This document shows positions 11,639 through 23,498 of a stretch of 64,000 bases of DNA, in pieces. Source of the stretch: Paracentrotus lividus (lineage: Eukaryota > Echinodermata > Echinoidea > Camarodonta > Echinidae); NCBI GenBank assembly GCA_940671915.1, contig CALNVZ010003433.1, positions 13,907,084 through 13,971,083 of the forward strand, read 5' to 3'. The translations under genes and the position numbers were made by a program. The number at the start of each line of letters is the position of its first letter. The stretch's first letter is position 1. The notes beneath the pieces were generated by a model. The model did not search any database and had not been told where the DNA came from. It saw only the letters and a program-made list of their open reading frames with translations.

Positions 11639-11877
11639 TGCCCTGTAACATAAAAACTTACGATTAATAAAAAGATAAGATTGATTTTCTCGGTAGCCTC
11701 ATTACGAAAGCAGGTAGAGTCATGGATTAGGATTAGGATATGATTAAGATTAGGGTTAGGGCTAGGGTAAGTATTAATATCATCAACTTTGGAGCACCCT
11801 GTCCGTGATGAGGCTACCGAGGAAAAAAAAATTAATTGTATCTTTTTATCAATCGTAAGTATTTGTGTTACAGGGCA
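11639..11877. mobile_element. 239-bp MITE, TGCCCTGTAACA ends, TSD CTA
   Basis: TIRs of about 65 bases run inward from TGCCCTGTAACA (11639) and TGTTACAGGGCA (ending 11877). They include CTTACGATTRATAAAAAGATA and CTCGGTAGCCTCAT on both arms. CTA flanks each side (11636-11638 and 11878-11880). The loop contains TTAGGGTTAGGG-like sequence. It is non-coding. Confidence 0.88.
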
Positions 11878-13129
11878 CTAGTGTCTGTATTTTTATTGTT
11901 TTTGTTTTTTAAAAGAGATATTTCGTTTTCCGTTTTTCCATAACATAAGATTTAGCGCGTTATTGATCGAGAGTAAAGAACACCTGTGAAAAATTGAAAA
12001 GGCCTATATTACTCAGATCATCATTGTGGATAATGCTTCAGATTTCATCAATACGTATTACAGGAGAAAATCTTCTCGCTGCAGGCACCAATGGTGGTGG
12101 TTGGGAGGGGGGGGCGAGTGGATGAGGAAGGGGGGGGGGGTCCTGTAATATTTTGGTGTCATATTTTTCCCCCTCGGGGTCACTATAAGTCGAAGACGAC
12201 TTGATAGCACTTAACATGCTTAAAGAGCATCTGCGTGGTATTCAAAAAGCATAGGACTACAGACACTGGACGCCATCTTGTATTTGAGGGATTACGGCTC
12301 AAATGGATCGGTTTTAAATATAGGATTTCCCAGTCAATTTCGGAAGTTCGTTACTCCATTTGATAATCGGTTCATTCAAATTAGGACGATTTTGCTTTCA
12401 GTCGAATCCCCGGAGTTCAGATTCCTTTTCGCAGCAATCAAATCTATATGCTACTTGTTCGAATTCCGATTAAGTACACTTTATTCGTAAAACAGTTATT
12501 CAAGTTAGCAGAGACGTTGATATGATTGCGCAATACCGCCATAAGCAGTATTCAAATTCATTCCATGAACTCAACTTACCATATTTAGCAATCAAATTAG
12601 TGCTTTAAGTATGGCTGCAGAATTTTATTTATTTTTTGCTTTGGGATAGGGTTTTTTCACCCCACTTTTGCAAATTGCTATTAGCAATGATTGTGGATGA
12701 GTATGTACATTATAAAATACGATACATACTGAAGTATGAGATGTATCTCTGTTAGTTGTTAATTAGTTCATGAAGTCAATTTTTTTTTATTTTTATTTCG
12801 CCTTCATTTTTCGTTTTTATTCATTTAACAATTTATTTTGCATAATTACAAGTTCAACACACAAAGTACTCTTTAACATAACATAATTGGCTCATGTGAG
12901 TATTCTGTGGCTACGGGACCTGCCCTCCCCCCCTCTCCTGTGTAGGCCGCGCAGGGCGACAAAAAAAAAAAAAAAAAAAAAAAGGAGAACAGAGGAGAAG
13001 GGGAAGAAAAAGGAACAGAGGGGAAAAGCGAAAAACAGAGGGGGTAAAGGGAAATGAAAAGAAAAGAAAAGAAAGAGAGAGCAAGGGAAAGGTGGGAGGA
13101 GAAAAAAAAATAGGGAAAAGACAAAAAGG

Positions 13130-13520
13130 GGGTGCCAAACTTACCTTAAACTTAGGGGTCCCATATTGAAATTAAACTAAGGGGGCACCAATTCGATCTT
13201 AAATTAAGGGGGCGTAAAATCGACTTTAAAAATTAGGTGGCGGCAAATTGAGCTTAAACGTAGGGGATGCCAAATTGACTTGAAAACAAGGGGGCGCCAA
13301 ATCGACCTTAAATTGTAGGTTGCCATATTGGTGTCAATTCGATCTGGGATTTAGGGTTCGCAAAATCGACCTTACATTTAGGGGGGCACAAAATCGACCT
13401 TAAACTAAGGGGGCCCCAAATTGACCTGAAACTTATTGGGGTGCCAAATCGACCTGATGCTAATGGGGGGAGGGGGGCGCCACCAAATGGACCTTAAACT
13501 TAGGGGTGCTATAGTGATCT
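13130..13520. repeat. Minisatellite, about 34-bp unit, roughly a dozen degenerate copies
   Basis: The unit reads approximately GGGGGCGCCAAATCGACCTTAAA plus CTTA, repeated head to tail with point differences (AAATCGACCTT, AAATTGACTTG, AATTCGATCTT). It is preceded by an A-rich and purine-rich stretch (12960-13130). Frames crossing it are compositional. Confidence 0.85.
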
Positions 13521-14607
13521 TTGACATTTTATTTTAAAGTAATTAAGATTTTCATGTTGGGGTAATCACAACTCAAAAACGAATAAAGAAAAAAAAAAAC
13601 GTTTAGAATCATCTAAAGCCCAACAAAAAGGAAACGTTATTTTAAACGTTTTATTCTAAAGGAACGGATCTAGAGTTTAAAATAAAAAGAAACCACTATT
13701 TTAAGTGTTTAATTAGAAAGTAACCAAGAGTTTAAAACGATATTCCAAATTACATACCAACTTGATTAAACCAATGTCAAAGTTGATTGCCTCAGCGTGG
13801 ATTTGATTGCGGGAAAGCACGCACTTCAGCCGATTTACTAATTTGATTGCTTATGACGGGGATTTTGATTTGAATACTTTATTTACCAAAGTGAACAATC
13901 TTAGTAGGAATTTGAATGGCGAATTCGACGCTGTCGAAATGTTTTGGGAATTTGAATGAACTGATTATAAAATGGAGTGACGAACTTCCGAAACTGACTG
14001 GGAAATCCTATATTAGACATGACGCTAATGTCTTTGGCAAGACGTTAATCTACATCAGCCACTTCAAAAAGCAAAGTGGAGGGATCAAACATTCGCACAT
14101 GAATATCTGTTCGTCATGTCAGGTTATGTGTCTATGACTTTAATAATGGATGCCCTTTCGGAAAGTGGAGGTAATCATAGTAATAACCATAATAACATTC
14201 ACGCATTGGGTAATCGGATCTCAAACAAAACCAAGTCCGACATAAATATAACCATGGGCACCAATCGGGGGGGGGGGGGGTAGCCTTTTTCTTGATAGGG
14301 ATGTCATAGTTCTCAAAGCTCTACCCCTTACGATTAAGCAAATGAATGGGAAAATGCATAAAAAATATGGAAAACTATGAGAAATAATAAATTTGCAACT
14401 GATTGTTTGCCTCTTGCATATCGTGAAATGTGATGGCCCCTAAAACAATATCACGCTTTGTTTTTGCTGTGTTTTTTTTTGTGCACTTTAAAAAATGTGA
14501 CATAATGGGATGCTGCATGTTTTGGGATGAGGGTATTGGAGGGGGGGGGGGTAGTTGGTAGTTGAACAATTTTTCTAACAACGGATTAATTTTGTTTAAT
14601 GAGAACC

Positions 14608-14624
14608 CTGTCCTTGCCTTTCGT
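14608..14624 (-). other. Non-canonical GC 5' splice site
   Basis: Read on the minus strand the site is AACGAAAG/GCAAGG, with the exon ending at 14618 and the intron starting GC at 14617-14616. The downstream acceptor is a normal TTTAACAG/GTG at 5681. No GT within about 20 bases preserves both the frame and the conserved KRK-V junction between ICL3 and TM6. GC-AG introns are a known minority class that needs a near-perfect remaining consensus, as seen here (AAG/GCAAG). A sequencing error turning GT into GC is the alternative. Confidence 0.75.
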
Positions 14625-14821
14625 TTTGCTCTTTCCTGGGTCATGTCCCTGGTGAAGTCTGCATTGCCAGGCATGCTCCTACCCCAGAGTCGCATACCAA
14701 CAACGGTATAGGTGAATGTGAGGACTATAAGTGGGACTACATAGACTAGAACTGAATTCACCAGGTCGTACATTAGCCGCATCCCATCACTCCGCCACTG
14801 TTCTGTGCATACCGTCAACAG
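14618..14821 (-). CDS. Neuropeptide GPCR exon: ECL2, TM5, ICL3
   Basis: This exon encodes 68 residues. It starts LLTVCTEQW, where the cysteine is the probable ECL2 disulfide partner of TM3. TM5 follows (roughly residues 20-43, with the conserved proline in YVVPLIVL), then a short ICL3 with LWGRSMPGNADFTRD, ending in the basic RAKRK. The acceptor is TTTCATCAG. The donor is unusual: there is no GT near the conserved exon end, but AAG/GCAAGG matches the GC-donor consensus and joins RAKRK directly to VIKML of the next exon in phase 0. PG-containing ICL3 sequences after LW are typical of tachykinin, luqin and related peptide receptors, as I recall. Open reading continues past the donor into low-complexity intron sequence (poly-G at about 14540), which is not receptor-like. 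Confidence 0.95.
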
Positions 14822-15114
14822 CTGATGAAACAAAATATAAAAAGAACAGAACATAAAAATAATTGAGCTTTACATCTCATAAATGGAAATGCACAGGAGA
14901 AGAAACTTTAAAGACAGATTCAGTGAAGACAGCAGTAGGCCTACATAAGTTGTTCAAACCAGCAAACTTAAAATAACAAATTTTAGTGTTAGGCCTACAT
15001 AATTTAAAATGATACATTTATTATCATTACAATTTGTTTCGAGTATGTGCCTGGGAGGCGAAAAGTGAGCTAAATCACCGGTCTGTCTTCTTGCAACTGA
15101 TTAAAAAAAATGAA

Positions 15115-15117
<3 letters not shown>

Positions 15118-15198
<81 letters not shown>
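15118..15198. repeat. (TA)n microsatellite, about 40 units
   Basis: An uninterrupted TA dinucleotide array followed by poly-T lies in the GPCR intron between the TM4 and TM5 exons. Tyr-Ile frames on both strands are artefacts. Confidence 0.98.
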
Positions 15199-15207
<9 letters not shown>

Positions 15208-15756
15208 TTTCATTCGAGTAATACAGGTTTTCGTAGGCATGTTCAAACTATGTACATTCAATTTGACATTTAAAGAAACCAATTTCATATGAGATGCGAT
15301 TGAGAATTAAAAATCACCAAATTCGTTTTTGAGCTATCAAAATAAGAAACTCGGCAACCAAATTGAAAGTTGGTCGAATCTATTTGAAATTATTCGCAAA
15401 CATCCGTCTTTATCTTGAATATCTTACATTGAATGCACGAATCTTGAATTTCATTCTCATAAACGAAATTGAATATCTACTAACAGTTTTGATGCTTAAA
15501 ATGAAATTTAATGCTCAAACACGAAATTGTTTGCTGTTTGTATGATGTTGTTGTTGTTTGGTTGGTTTTAACGGCGCACGTCATTCAATTTTGAATATTC
15601 ACGCCACGTATTGATTTGAAAGGCCGATAGTCTTGCTTCCAGAGGTATATGGTAATTTTAATGACCATTAACGAATGTGATTGAAAGAGTTTGAATTTGA
15701 CGGGGCAAACCTTTATTATATAATTATTATTTAACTGATTTGAATGACCAACATAC

Positions 15757-15954
15757 CTGTCCACAGAAATCGTACTCGGTTGTTCGTGCAATGAATAACT
15801 CCACTGAGCCAAGAAGCATGGAAGCCACCCAGCTGATCACGATCATGCTTTTGCTTCTGAAACGATCAATACGAGACTTCAGGGGTCGTATCACGGCAAA
15901 GTAGCGGTCCACTCCAATCGCCGTTAACGTGCAGATACTCACACAGACAGAGAC
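15757..15954 (-). CDS. Neuropeptide GPCR exon: end of TM3, ICL2, TM4, start of ECL2 (partial gene)
   Basis: This exon encodes 66 residues, beginning VSVCVSICTLTAIGVDRYFA and ending EYDFCGQ. The opening is the cytoplasmic half of TM3. The DRY motif (residues 16-18) is the G-protein coupling switch, followed by the IRPLKSRI second intracellular loop and TM4 with its conserved tryptophan (SW, residues 41-42). On the minus strand the exon follows a CTTTAG acceptor and ends ACAG before a GTATGT donor; it begins and ends in phase 0. An in-frame TAG sits immediately upstream, so the exon cannot be extended and the acceptor is required. An intron directly before the VSV of TM3 is common in peptide receptors of this group, from memory. 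The upstream exon was not found. Confidence 0.95.
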
Positions 15955-17666
15955 CTAAAGATGATGAAAATATGAAAATAATTATGTAAAAGCACATTTT
16001 GAGAAAATTCCGTCACAAGTATTTCATTAAAAGTTCATGAATTTCATCACAACGTGTCGTGCCTGAGCGCTTTACGAAAAGCCTCCATTGCCATTTTCTT
16101 CATTATCATTATTTTTTTTTTTTAAAAGGAGGGGGGGGGGGGGTTAAACAGCTTAAATAAGACAAAGCAAACCAGAAAAAATTATGTATAAATATTTATG
16201 GTTTATTTTTAGTAATCATATGTTTATCGTGGAGCTCAAAGCCCAAAATTGGCAATTTTAATCATTTTTTAATTATTTTTCTTTTTTAATTAACGAGGTG
16301 AAATAGAAATACAACTGGTGCCAATCTTAAGATGAAAAAGGATGAATTTCGACCTTATAGGCAAACGTAACAATACTATATACGGGTTAAAGAGATGGGG
16401 ATTAAAACTGTTATTACGAGAAAAGTGGAAGTAATCTCTGCCGCTATCAACCCCGCCCCCCCCCCAAAAAAAAAAAAGAAAAAAAGAAGAGGATGTCGCA
16501 ACCTTCATTTATTATGGCTACTTTGTGATTATGATAACATTGTAGATGCGGCAGTATTTTCCTTTTTCTAAGTCCTGATTTTCATCGTAACTTTTGACTT
16601 GTCCATTTGCATAATTATGTGTCTAGTTCAGCAATATATTGGGGTGTTAATATTTTTAAATATTTATATAGGCTTTTTAAACGGATATATATATTCCGAA
16701 TCTGAATCCTGTAGAAATATTTCGAAGAAGCGAAACATTAACAACAACAACAAAAAAGGTTATTATCTTTTGATAACCATTTTTTTTTTCCAAGCCCCAA
16801 ATTCGATCATAATTATCAAATGTTTCTATCGTTCAGCTTCATGCATTTTTTTGGCTTCCAACACTATTTCTGCTATAAGTCATCCTGTAAAAGTCGCGTT
16901 TGAATATATTTTGCGTTGCTTATCGTAAGTTGTTTCTTTGCTGGTAAAACATTTATAATATATATAACGTATGTGAACGTTTTAAAAAACATACCTCGTT
17001 CATTAATTGCGAAAATTTTTTAAAAGGATATTTGGCATTTTGTGAATATTTTTCGAAGAAAGGTTAACAAATCGACACAATATACAATGTATCACATAGA
17101 GTCTCTGGAGATATAGTTTTGCATGGTTTCACGTATAATAATATATATTTTAGCGCCTTAAGCATTCATTTCACAGGATCTAGTCTTGCTACATCAATCA
17201 TCATATATTATCTTAATTATCAGTTTCTCCAAAGGGTGTGCGGCTTGGAAAAATATCATCATTTTACCACGTTCATCATCATTCTTAAGATATATATAAT
17301 TCTCTCGCTCTCTCTTTGTATATTTCTTTTTTCTCTTTCACCTGATCGATTTCATTTCCCTCCCTCACTCCACTCTCGTTTTTGCTTTCATCATTGTCCA
17401 TAGTTTCTTTCCTATCAGTCTTTCCTCCCTAGCTAAAGGACTCTCACTTTTTATCTGTTTCTTTTCCTTATCCGTTACTTCTCTCCTTCTTTTCGATCTC
17501 CATTCCCTTCTCTATTTCTCTCTCTTCTTTTTCTTTTGCTACAACTTATTATCTTTGCTGGCATACTCTGCCCTTCTGCATGACACTTTACGTTTTTCCT
17601 TCTTCTCTCTCCCTTTCTGTCTCTCCTCTTCTCTCTTTCTCCTCTCTCTCTTTCTCTCTTCTCTCT

Positions 17667-17713
<47 letters not shown>

Positions 17714-18690
17714 CCTCTCTCTCAAATTCTTTATGTCTTTCTCATCCCCTCTCACTTTCTCTATCTCTATATGCCTTTCCCACTCCTCGATTTCTCTGTT
17801 TAGCTCGGTATCAAGGAAAACACTTCAGCGTTCTAGATATATCTAGGCCATAGCAATATGTCATACTTGATCCCACAAGTCTCTCATGTTTTGTTGACCC
17901 AAGCTTAAATATCGATGGAAAATGATTGTGTCTAAGTTAATCACACGAAGGCCCCGGGCTTTTAATCTTGAATATATATAATTATTATTATTATCATGTT
18001 GCTATTGACCGATATTGTATTAGCCTGACGCACTATGGAAAGTGCATTCTTTAACAAACTCTAGTCTATTTTCGGAAAATGAATACCGCTGAAAAAAAAA
18101 AGTTATTGGAGCAGTATACAAACACACACCGTGACGGTCGCAGCTTTTCGATACTAAATTATCCAAGTCGTAATATTCGTTGGGCCTTCACATGAACCGC
18201 ATTCATGTTATTAATGTGTCTAACCATTCTGATGACGCAAAGATTAGTTGTGATTTCGAGGTAGCTGTTTGTTTGATGATAATGAAGTCCCGCGACCTTT
18301 CTAGAGCAAATAAAATGTTATTCATGTCATAATCATACAGGCATTATGCGATTATGTTATGGCGCCGTATTCTGACAGAGAGCTTCCTGTGAGCATGGTG
18401 GGTATGGTCAGGTTATTGAACTACTTTACATCAGCATTACGTCATAAGGAGGTATTGAGATACAGTGGTTTATTCGTTTGATTTTTAAGCAGAAAGTTTC
18501 GGGTTCGAAAATTACCTTGAGGTATTAGTCTATATTTGGTAATATTCGTTACCCATGTTCATGTTTATTTGCGAAAGTAATTGTGATTGGATAAAGCTTT
18601 TGTGGATGAAATGGCGACCCCACTTCGCAATAGAGTGGAGAGTGTGCACTGAAATCGCCCCACACCATAGTAGCTTTGGTTCTTTGAATA
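15955..18690. other. No gene recognised; low-complexity rich
   Basis: This is the region upstream of the first visible GPCR exon. Poly-G (16130-16142) and poly-A/C tracts (about 16450-16485) are present, and a long CT-rich tract covers about 17440-17800, densest at 17636-17725. I looked on the minus strand for the missing TM1-TM3 exons here and found none. Confidence 0.55.
17590..17800. repeat. CT-rich microsatellite tract
   Basis: Dense CTCTCTTT and (CT)n repeats. The serine/leucine-rich plus-strand frames across it are compositional. Confidence 0.95.
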
Positions 18691-18699
18691 GGCCAGTAC

Positions 18700-18707
18700 G
18701 ATACATA

Positions 18708-18741
<34 letters not shown>

Positions 18742-18860
18742 TATAGTAATACATAATAGATAGGCCCAGTACGATATCATAAATATAGATATTAGTATAG
18801 ATATATATAATATATATATATATAATATAATATAATATATATATATATATATAATAATAA
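18700..18860. repeat. Compound AT microsatellite with ~65-bp direct repeat
   Basis: Two (AT)n tracts (about 18706-18738 and 18800-18855) flank sequence in which a CCAGTACGATA(C/T)ATAATA block occurs twice (about 18694 and 18767). Confidence 0.85.
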
Positions 18861-19547
18861 ATAATTATACTCTGTTGCACTAGAACAAGATTCTAATTAT
18901 ATAGAATCTGTCTCATTGATAGTTATTTTTGACGTGAAACAAGCAATATTTTAAATGAGGAATTTTCCAACAACCGATAATTGTTCCGCTGTAAACTGTT
19001 AATCTTTCCAGCAAAATGAGTCACCGCCGCACACCCGATGTCCGTGCTGTATCAGACGTTCTGTGTCTCAATGTACATGCCAGAAGTATCATAGCATTAA
19101 TATTATTAATGACCGATGCAATAGCACTTGTAGATGTTCCTTGTGCCTCGTCAAGATCCCAACCATCAAGGGCGGCACAAGACCGAATGATCGAATAATG
19201 TTTCTGTATTTCTCCAAAACGGTGTTCTTGCCCGTATTATTAGGTAAGAAATGTGAATAAAATTAGATGGCATGAACGTGAGTCATTTGGTCGGGTTGAA
19301 GAACTATATAACATTTGAAAGATTTTGAATTTCTTGAATACATGCAGCAGTTCATAAATAGTTCTCGTTACGTTCAATTTCCCGTCTTTTATCGCAGTCC
19401 TGCATATGCGTTGTTATCTAGATTCAGAAACGAGTAAACTGGCTCGCTATCACTCTAATACGGTATCGTAATTAGCAACGTCCATAAGACGGTCACTTAA
19501 AATGTGCCTATGGGCGCATGCATGATAAAAGGTACGGTACCACTTCG

Positions 19548-20110
19548 TAGTATCGTCCTTCGTCAGTTCAGCAGTAAGTCCTACCCGTTTAAGGAAACGT
19601 TGTGTCACTACAGTTTAATTTTTAGAACTTGAAGCCGATGTATCGATTTTTTTCAACATGTTTCAAAAAAATCGGATAAATGCCTCTTCCGTTCTCCTCC
19701 GGTCGCCCGTCGCCAAGTTACGTAACAGATGTATATACGCGTCTGTATTCTAGAGTTATCTAAAGGTCTGCACTAACTTTCAGTCGTGTGTTAAACAGAT
19801 GAGCCCGGTTTTCACAAGAACTACCTAGAACGCAGTGAGAACTAAGCTCAGTGTACGGGAATGTTATGACATGCGCCGTCGTTAAAAATTGAAACGTATG
19901 TTCGTAGTACGTCCTTCTCGTTCAGAGTAAGTCCTACCCGTTAAGGAACCGGTCACTACGTTTAATTTTAGAACTGAATAATTAATAACAATGCTCGTTT
20001 GTATGACGTCCAGCACATTTTAGAACGATTTAATAGCCAATTCGTTTGAGTACGTCCATCTCGTTTCAAGTACTGTGCCACCCCGTTAAATTTAGGACGA
20101 ATGGGCGCCC
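19548..20110. repeat. Degenerate direct repeats (AAGTCCTACCCGTTTAAGG family)
   Basis: A block reading TCGTCCTTCGTCAGTTC, then AGTAAGTCCTACCCGTTTAA, then GTTTAATTTTTAGAACT recurs at about 19548, 19904 and, more diverged, 20049. The intervals (about 356 and 145 bases) are irregular, so this is a decayed or nested duplication. Confidence 0.6.
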
Positions 20111-20689
20111 GCATTTTTTAACACTTTTTTGGAAATCCGACCAGCTAGTCCATGAAGTTCGTAAACAGATCGTAAGAAGATTTACTACGTCACTCAGTTT
20201 ACACCAGACAATGCCCGTTCGGCAAAATTAACAGTAGTGAACGAGCGGTGAAGGTAATAAAAATCTAGTCTAGAAATGTCCCGCTTCGTGAATTTGGGTC
20301 TTTGTGATGTTTTTACAAGGTCCGTCCGACCCATTTAAAATGTTTAAAATAGATTGTGAACTAAAATGGCCTGAACACCTGTATCACCATGCAAGGTTGT
20401 GGGTTAGCCCATTAGCCTAACGTCATCACCTATAGCCCCCCGGGATGATATCAAACACAATGATAACTCGTATACATTACACACATCGCGTCACGGAAGA
20501 AACCCGATTCACCATGCATGCCATGAGACGTAACGCGAAATCATGACTCCAAGCAATTAATGTTTTTTGTTTCAAATATAGATTCCATTCCTGTGAAAGG
20601 ATGAACACCACTTGTAGATTTGAACGACTTTTTGAGAGTAAGAATAACGGATCACGAAATGACACACTTGGGAAATGGTTAAGGATCGG

Positions 20690-21199
20690 ATTTTTTTAAA
20701 GGGGGAAATGATGTCTACGGAGGTAAGACCGTTTAAAGGTCAGTTTGCAACCAAAAATATAACAGGTCTCTCAAATGGTCTTTCAACTGTCTTTTAGTAG
20801 GTTCTAAATGTTCCCCAATGTCTTCCATGGTTTTTCAAGGGTCTTTCACAGAACGCTATAGTCGTCATGGTCTCCATCACAACAGTGATCTCTCAGTCTC
20901 TCAGTGGTATCTGAGGAAAACGAATTTCTTTTAAACGCTCAGCAATCTCTCAATGAGCGCTTCATCAGTCTCTCAAAGATTTAGCAGGAAATTTTCAACA
21001 AACGCAACATTTTGTTACTGACTTTTCCGCCCCAATAATGTCTACATTGCTGAAAGATCATTGCAAGACAATTGAAAACCCTTAATAACTGTTGCAACAT
21101 TTGCGATGATTGCCAAGAAATCACTGGGAATTTTTGGTTCCTCAATAAGCGCTGAAGGATCTCCAAGGTTATTTTTACTTGTTTGGTTGTTTGTTTTTT
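20690..21199. repeat. CTCTCA-rich degenerate repeat abutting the assembly gap
   Basis: Multiple short units (GGTCTCTCAAATGG, GGTCTTTCAACTG, CAGTCTCTCAGTGG, CAATCTCTCAATGAGCGC, AGTCTCTCAAAG) recur from 20765 to 20990. The stretch stops at the N run, which fits repeat-driven assembly failure. Confidence 0.5.
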
Positions 21200-21224
21200 N
21201 NNNNNNNNNNNNNNNNNNNNNNNN
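21200..21224. other. Assembly gap (25 N)
   Basis: A run of 25 ambiguous bases. The true length is unknown, and frames crossing it are meaningless. Confidence 1.
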
Positions 21225-22635
21225 TTCAGGGAAAATTCTGAAAATCATTGAAATAGTGGTCTCTTGGCATATTCCCCCAAAAAATATTTTTAATAGGGAC
21301 GTACTTTTCAAATATTTTTTGAGCAATTCCAAAATTAGGGTCCTGTAATTAATGAACATAATACTGGTGGTACAGGCGGTAATTTGCAAGCTCTCCCTCC
21401 AAAAGACTGTTAAAGGGATCATGTCTGTAAAGTATACATCTCCTCAAGTAATTATTCATTGCTTTTCCTGATTCAGTATGCATGATTAGCAATGAGCCCG
21501 CTTCAACCACACAATTTTTGTTAACCAAAAAATAAGAATAAGGGCAGGGCGGCATTTTGAGGCCCACAGATCTAGATGCTACTTGAGGAAATGTATCTAG
21601 CCATCACAAATAATGGTTTATTGTCATGGAAAGAGAATGATGGACAGGACTTGAGAAGGGGAATTATCCCCTCAGAGAATATTATAGCTCAGTGAATGGA
21701 GACAAATCCCCAAAACATATGAGAAAGTTTCAGAAGAATCAGGCAATGAATAGAGAGAAGATACGGTAAGTTTTTAGTTTGAGATCACTTATGATATGGA
21801 ATCCTCCAATTGGCAAAGCGACCATGGATGTGTGAGCTTAATCCAGGGAGATCTTTCCATATCTATTGTACACACTGTACGGTAAAAATCCTCTGTTTCT
21901 TGCATTTCTAAAGGGAATAAAAGATCTTTTTATGGATGACCTTGGTAAATATATGAAAGTCATAATACCATGGAAAAAGAGAAACTGTTTATCATTCAGA
22001 ATGAAAATTAAAGAGACATTTGAATAGTTTTGTGCGCATACCATATGGGGAGTTCTTCCCTTTGTGACATCAACACAATGGTGATTGCCGTTACCAATGA
22101 GAAGATTCCTCTATGTTCATTTAGGATCTCCAATATTCAAATACTCATAACTTTCTTAATCACGTTCATCGATTTTCACCAAATCATTCACTATGTGCTT
22201 ATTGACTTTTCTGCATTCCACAGTAAGCCAACTATCTACAAAGGACAATATTCTCCTTTAACCGCCATCATTTGTGGAAAATGAAAATGCTTCCAAAAAA
22301 TGAAGCCCCTATATGACGAAAATACTATTCTAAATTAGTTTTGAGCCCTGCTTAACATAAAACAGTATAATGCTAGTGCTATATTGTGTACCAAGAGTTA
22401 CACTCAAGATCCCCACCTCTTTTATGTCTACACGGAAAAAACAAACTTACCAAAATAAACTAAAGCCACAATGAAATCTCATCACCAATTAAATCCATGA
22501 ATCACTAGTATTCAAACTGATCTTAAAACATTTACTAACAAACCCTGACTCAGCATTATGTGATGTCATACAATTAATGTTTGGTAAATAATCATCTGAG
22601 AATTACTTTTGAATCCCTTCATGCTTCTCATGCTT
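21225..22635. other. No gene recognised
   Basis: AT-rich sequence with short open frames on both strands only. An ACTCATAACTTTCTTAATCA stretch at about 22142 resembles a segment in the right arm of the foldback element at 41383-41958, so part of this may be an old fragment of that family. Confidence 0.45.
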
Positions 22636-22790
22636 CAGCTGGCGGCATCCAGGCAGGGCACAGGGAACGCCCCCTCAGTATCAATACAATTACTAATTGA
22701 CTGTACATGTTAAACAATCGGAGTAAAATTTGCGCGCCACATACTCATGGCGGTGAGGTTCCCCTCTATTTCAAATCCTGGATCTGACTG
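22636..22790. mobile_element. Decayed 155-bp copy of the CAGTGGCGGATCCAGG element
   Basis: CAGCTGGCGGCATCCAGG on the left and CCTGGATCTGACTG on the right are mutated versions of the 1759-1929 ends. The interior shares TTGACTGTACATGTTAA. TGCTT and CGCTT flank it, a 5-bp duplication with one mismatch. Confidence 0.8.
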
Positions 22791-23498
22791 CGCTTTTGCG
22801 GGTTAGCGTGATATTTATCATGTTTAATATTTAAGATTGGTGACCTATCGGACATTTCTACAGTGTTACATGCACCAATAAACAATCTGCTTTAACAAGG
22901 CTGGGTAGAAAGTCATTTCATCAGTGTTCCTTCATGGATGTATGCACCATTGTAATCTTATTTGTCCCTCTTTTTTATACATAATCAACCAAAGTTTTGA
23001 TAACATTATGAAACAAATTTTGTCATCTCCTGAGAAATTTGTCTTTGTCATTGACTTTAAAATCTTGAAACTAATAGTTAGGGTTGGCAATAATCAAGTG
23101 TCGTTGAAACAACAATAACATTCCTAAATTATCAAGATGGCTTGTGAAATTATTGTGAAGGCAAGGAATTTCATTATTCTGACCAAAATTAATTTCCAGT
23201 ATACACATCATGTGTCTTTTGACTTTGAAGACTGTTGCCCATCGCAGTCTCATTGGTTATCTCCTCATCAGTATTCCCTTTCATGTTTAGGACAGGATTC
23301 TTTAGCCAGAAAAATGACTTTTAGATGACCATTACCTTTTGCATAATTTGTCTCAGTTGTCATAGTATGATATTTCATCTTGCGCTATTTTCAACAGAAT
23401 TGCCCCACGTTTGTTTGAAATACATCAGAATTCTCAGTTCATTGCAAAAGCAAAAAGTATTTCTCTCTTTTTTTTACCAGAATGAGAATTTATTAGTT

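Larger units (their letters stand above)
5681..14617 (-). other. GPCR 8.9-kb GC-AG intron loaded with MITEs and repeats
   Basis: This intron separates the ICL3 and TM6 exons. It contains the 5843-6256, 8571-8718 and 11639-11877 TIR elements, a CT microsatellite at about 8873-8940, the GGACAACTACCC repeat at 9926-10119, a ~187-bp direct repeat at 10779-11060 and the 34-bp minisatellite at 13130-13520. No nested gene is recognisable. Short open frames (for example 10444-10689 and 13916-14137) have no family resemblance or splice context. Confidence 0.75.
3855..15954 (-). other. Gene model: 3' part of a rhodopsin-class neuropeptide GPCR (four exons)
   Basis: Four exons on the minus strand (15954-15757, 14821-14618, 5680-5471, 3935-3855) splice in phase 0 at all three junctions into 230 uninterrupted residues ending in a stop codon. 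In order they give the end of TM3 with DRY, TM4, ECL2 with its cysteine, TM5, an ICL3 ending KRK, TM6 with CWLP, TM7 with NPIIY, and a basic helix 8 with a cysteine. The introns are 935, 8937 and 1535 bases. By family knowledge this is a plasma-membrane G-protein-coupled receptor for a neuropeptide. The LWGRSMPGN stretch in ICL3 and the KRK-V intron position resemble the tachykinin, NPFF/SIFamide, luqin/RYamide and trissin receptor cluster. The ligand cannot be fixed from this fragment. The start codon, TM1 and TM2 are not visible. Confidence 0.93.

Noticed and set aside
11735-11765. Telomere-like TTAGGGTTAGGG
   Set aside because: Only a few degenerate units in the loop of a MITE; another short one occurs near 2925. 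Not a telomere.
14375-14617. Read-through extension of the TM5 exon past the GC donor
   Set aside because: The extension runs into poly-proline from a G run and would separate TM5 from TM6; the spliced product restores the conserved KRK-V junction.
15034-15288. Tyr-Ile repeat proteins on both strands
   Set aside because: Pure translation of a (TA)n microsatellite.
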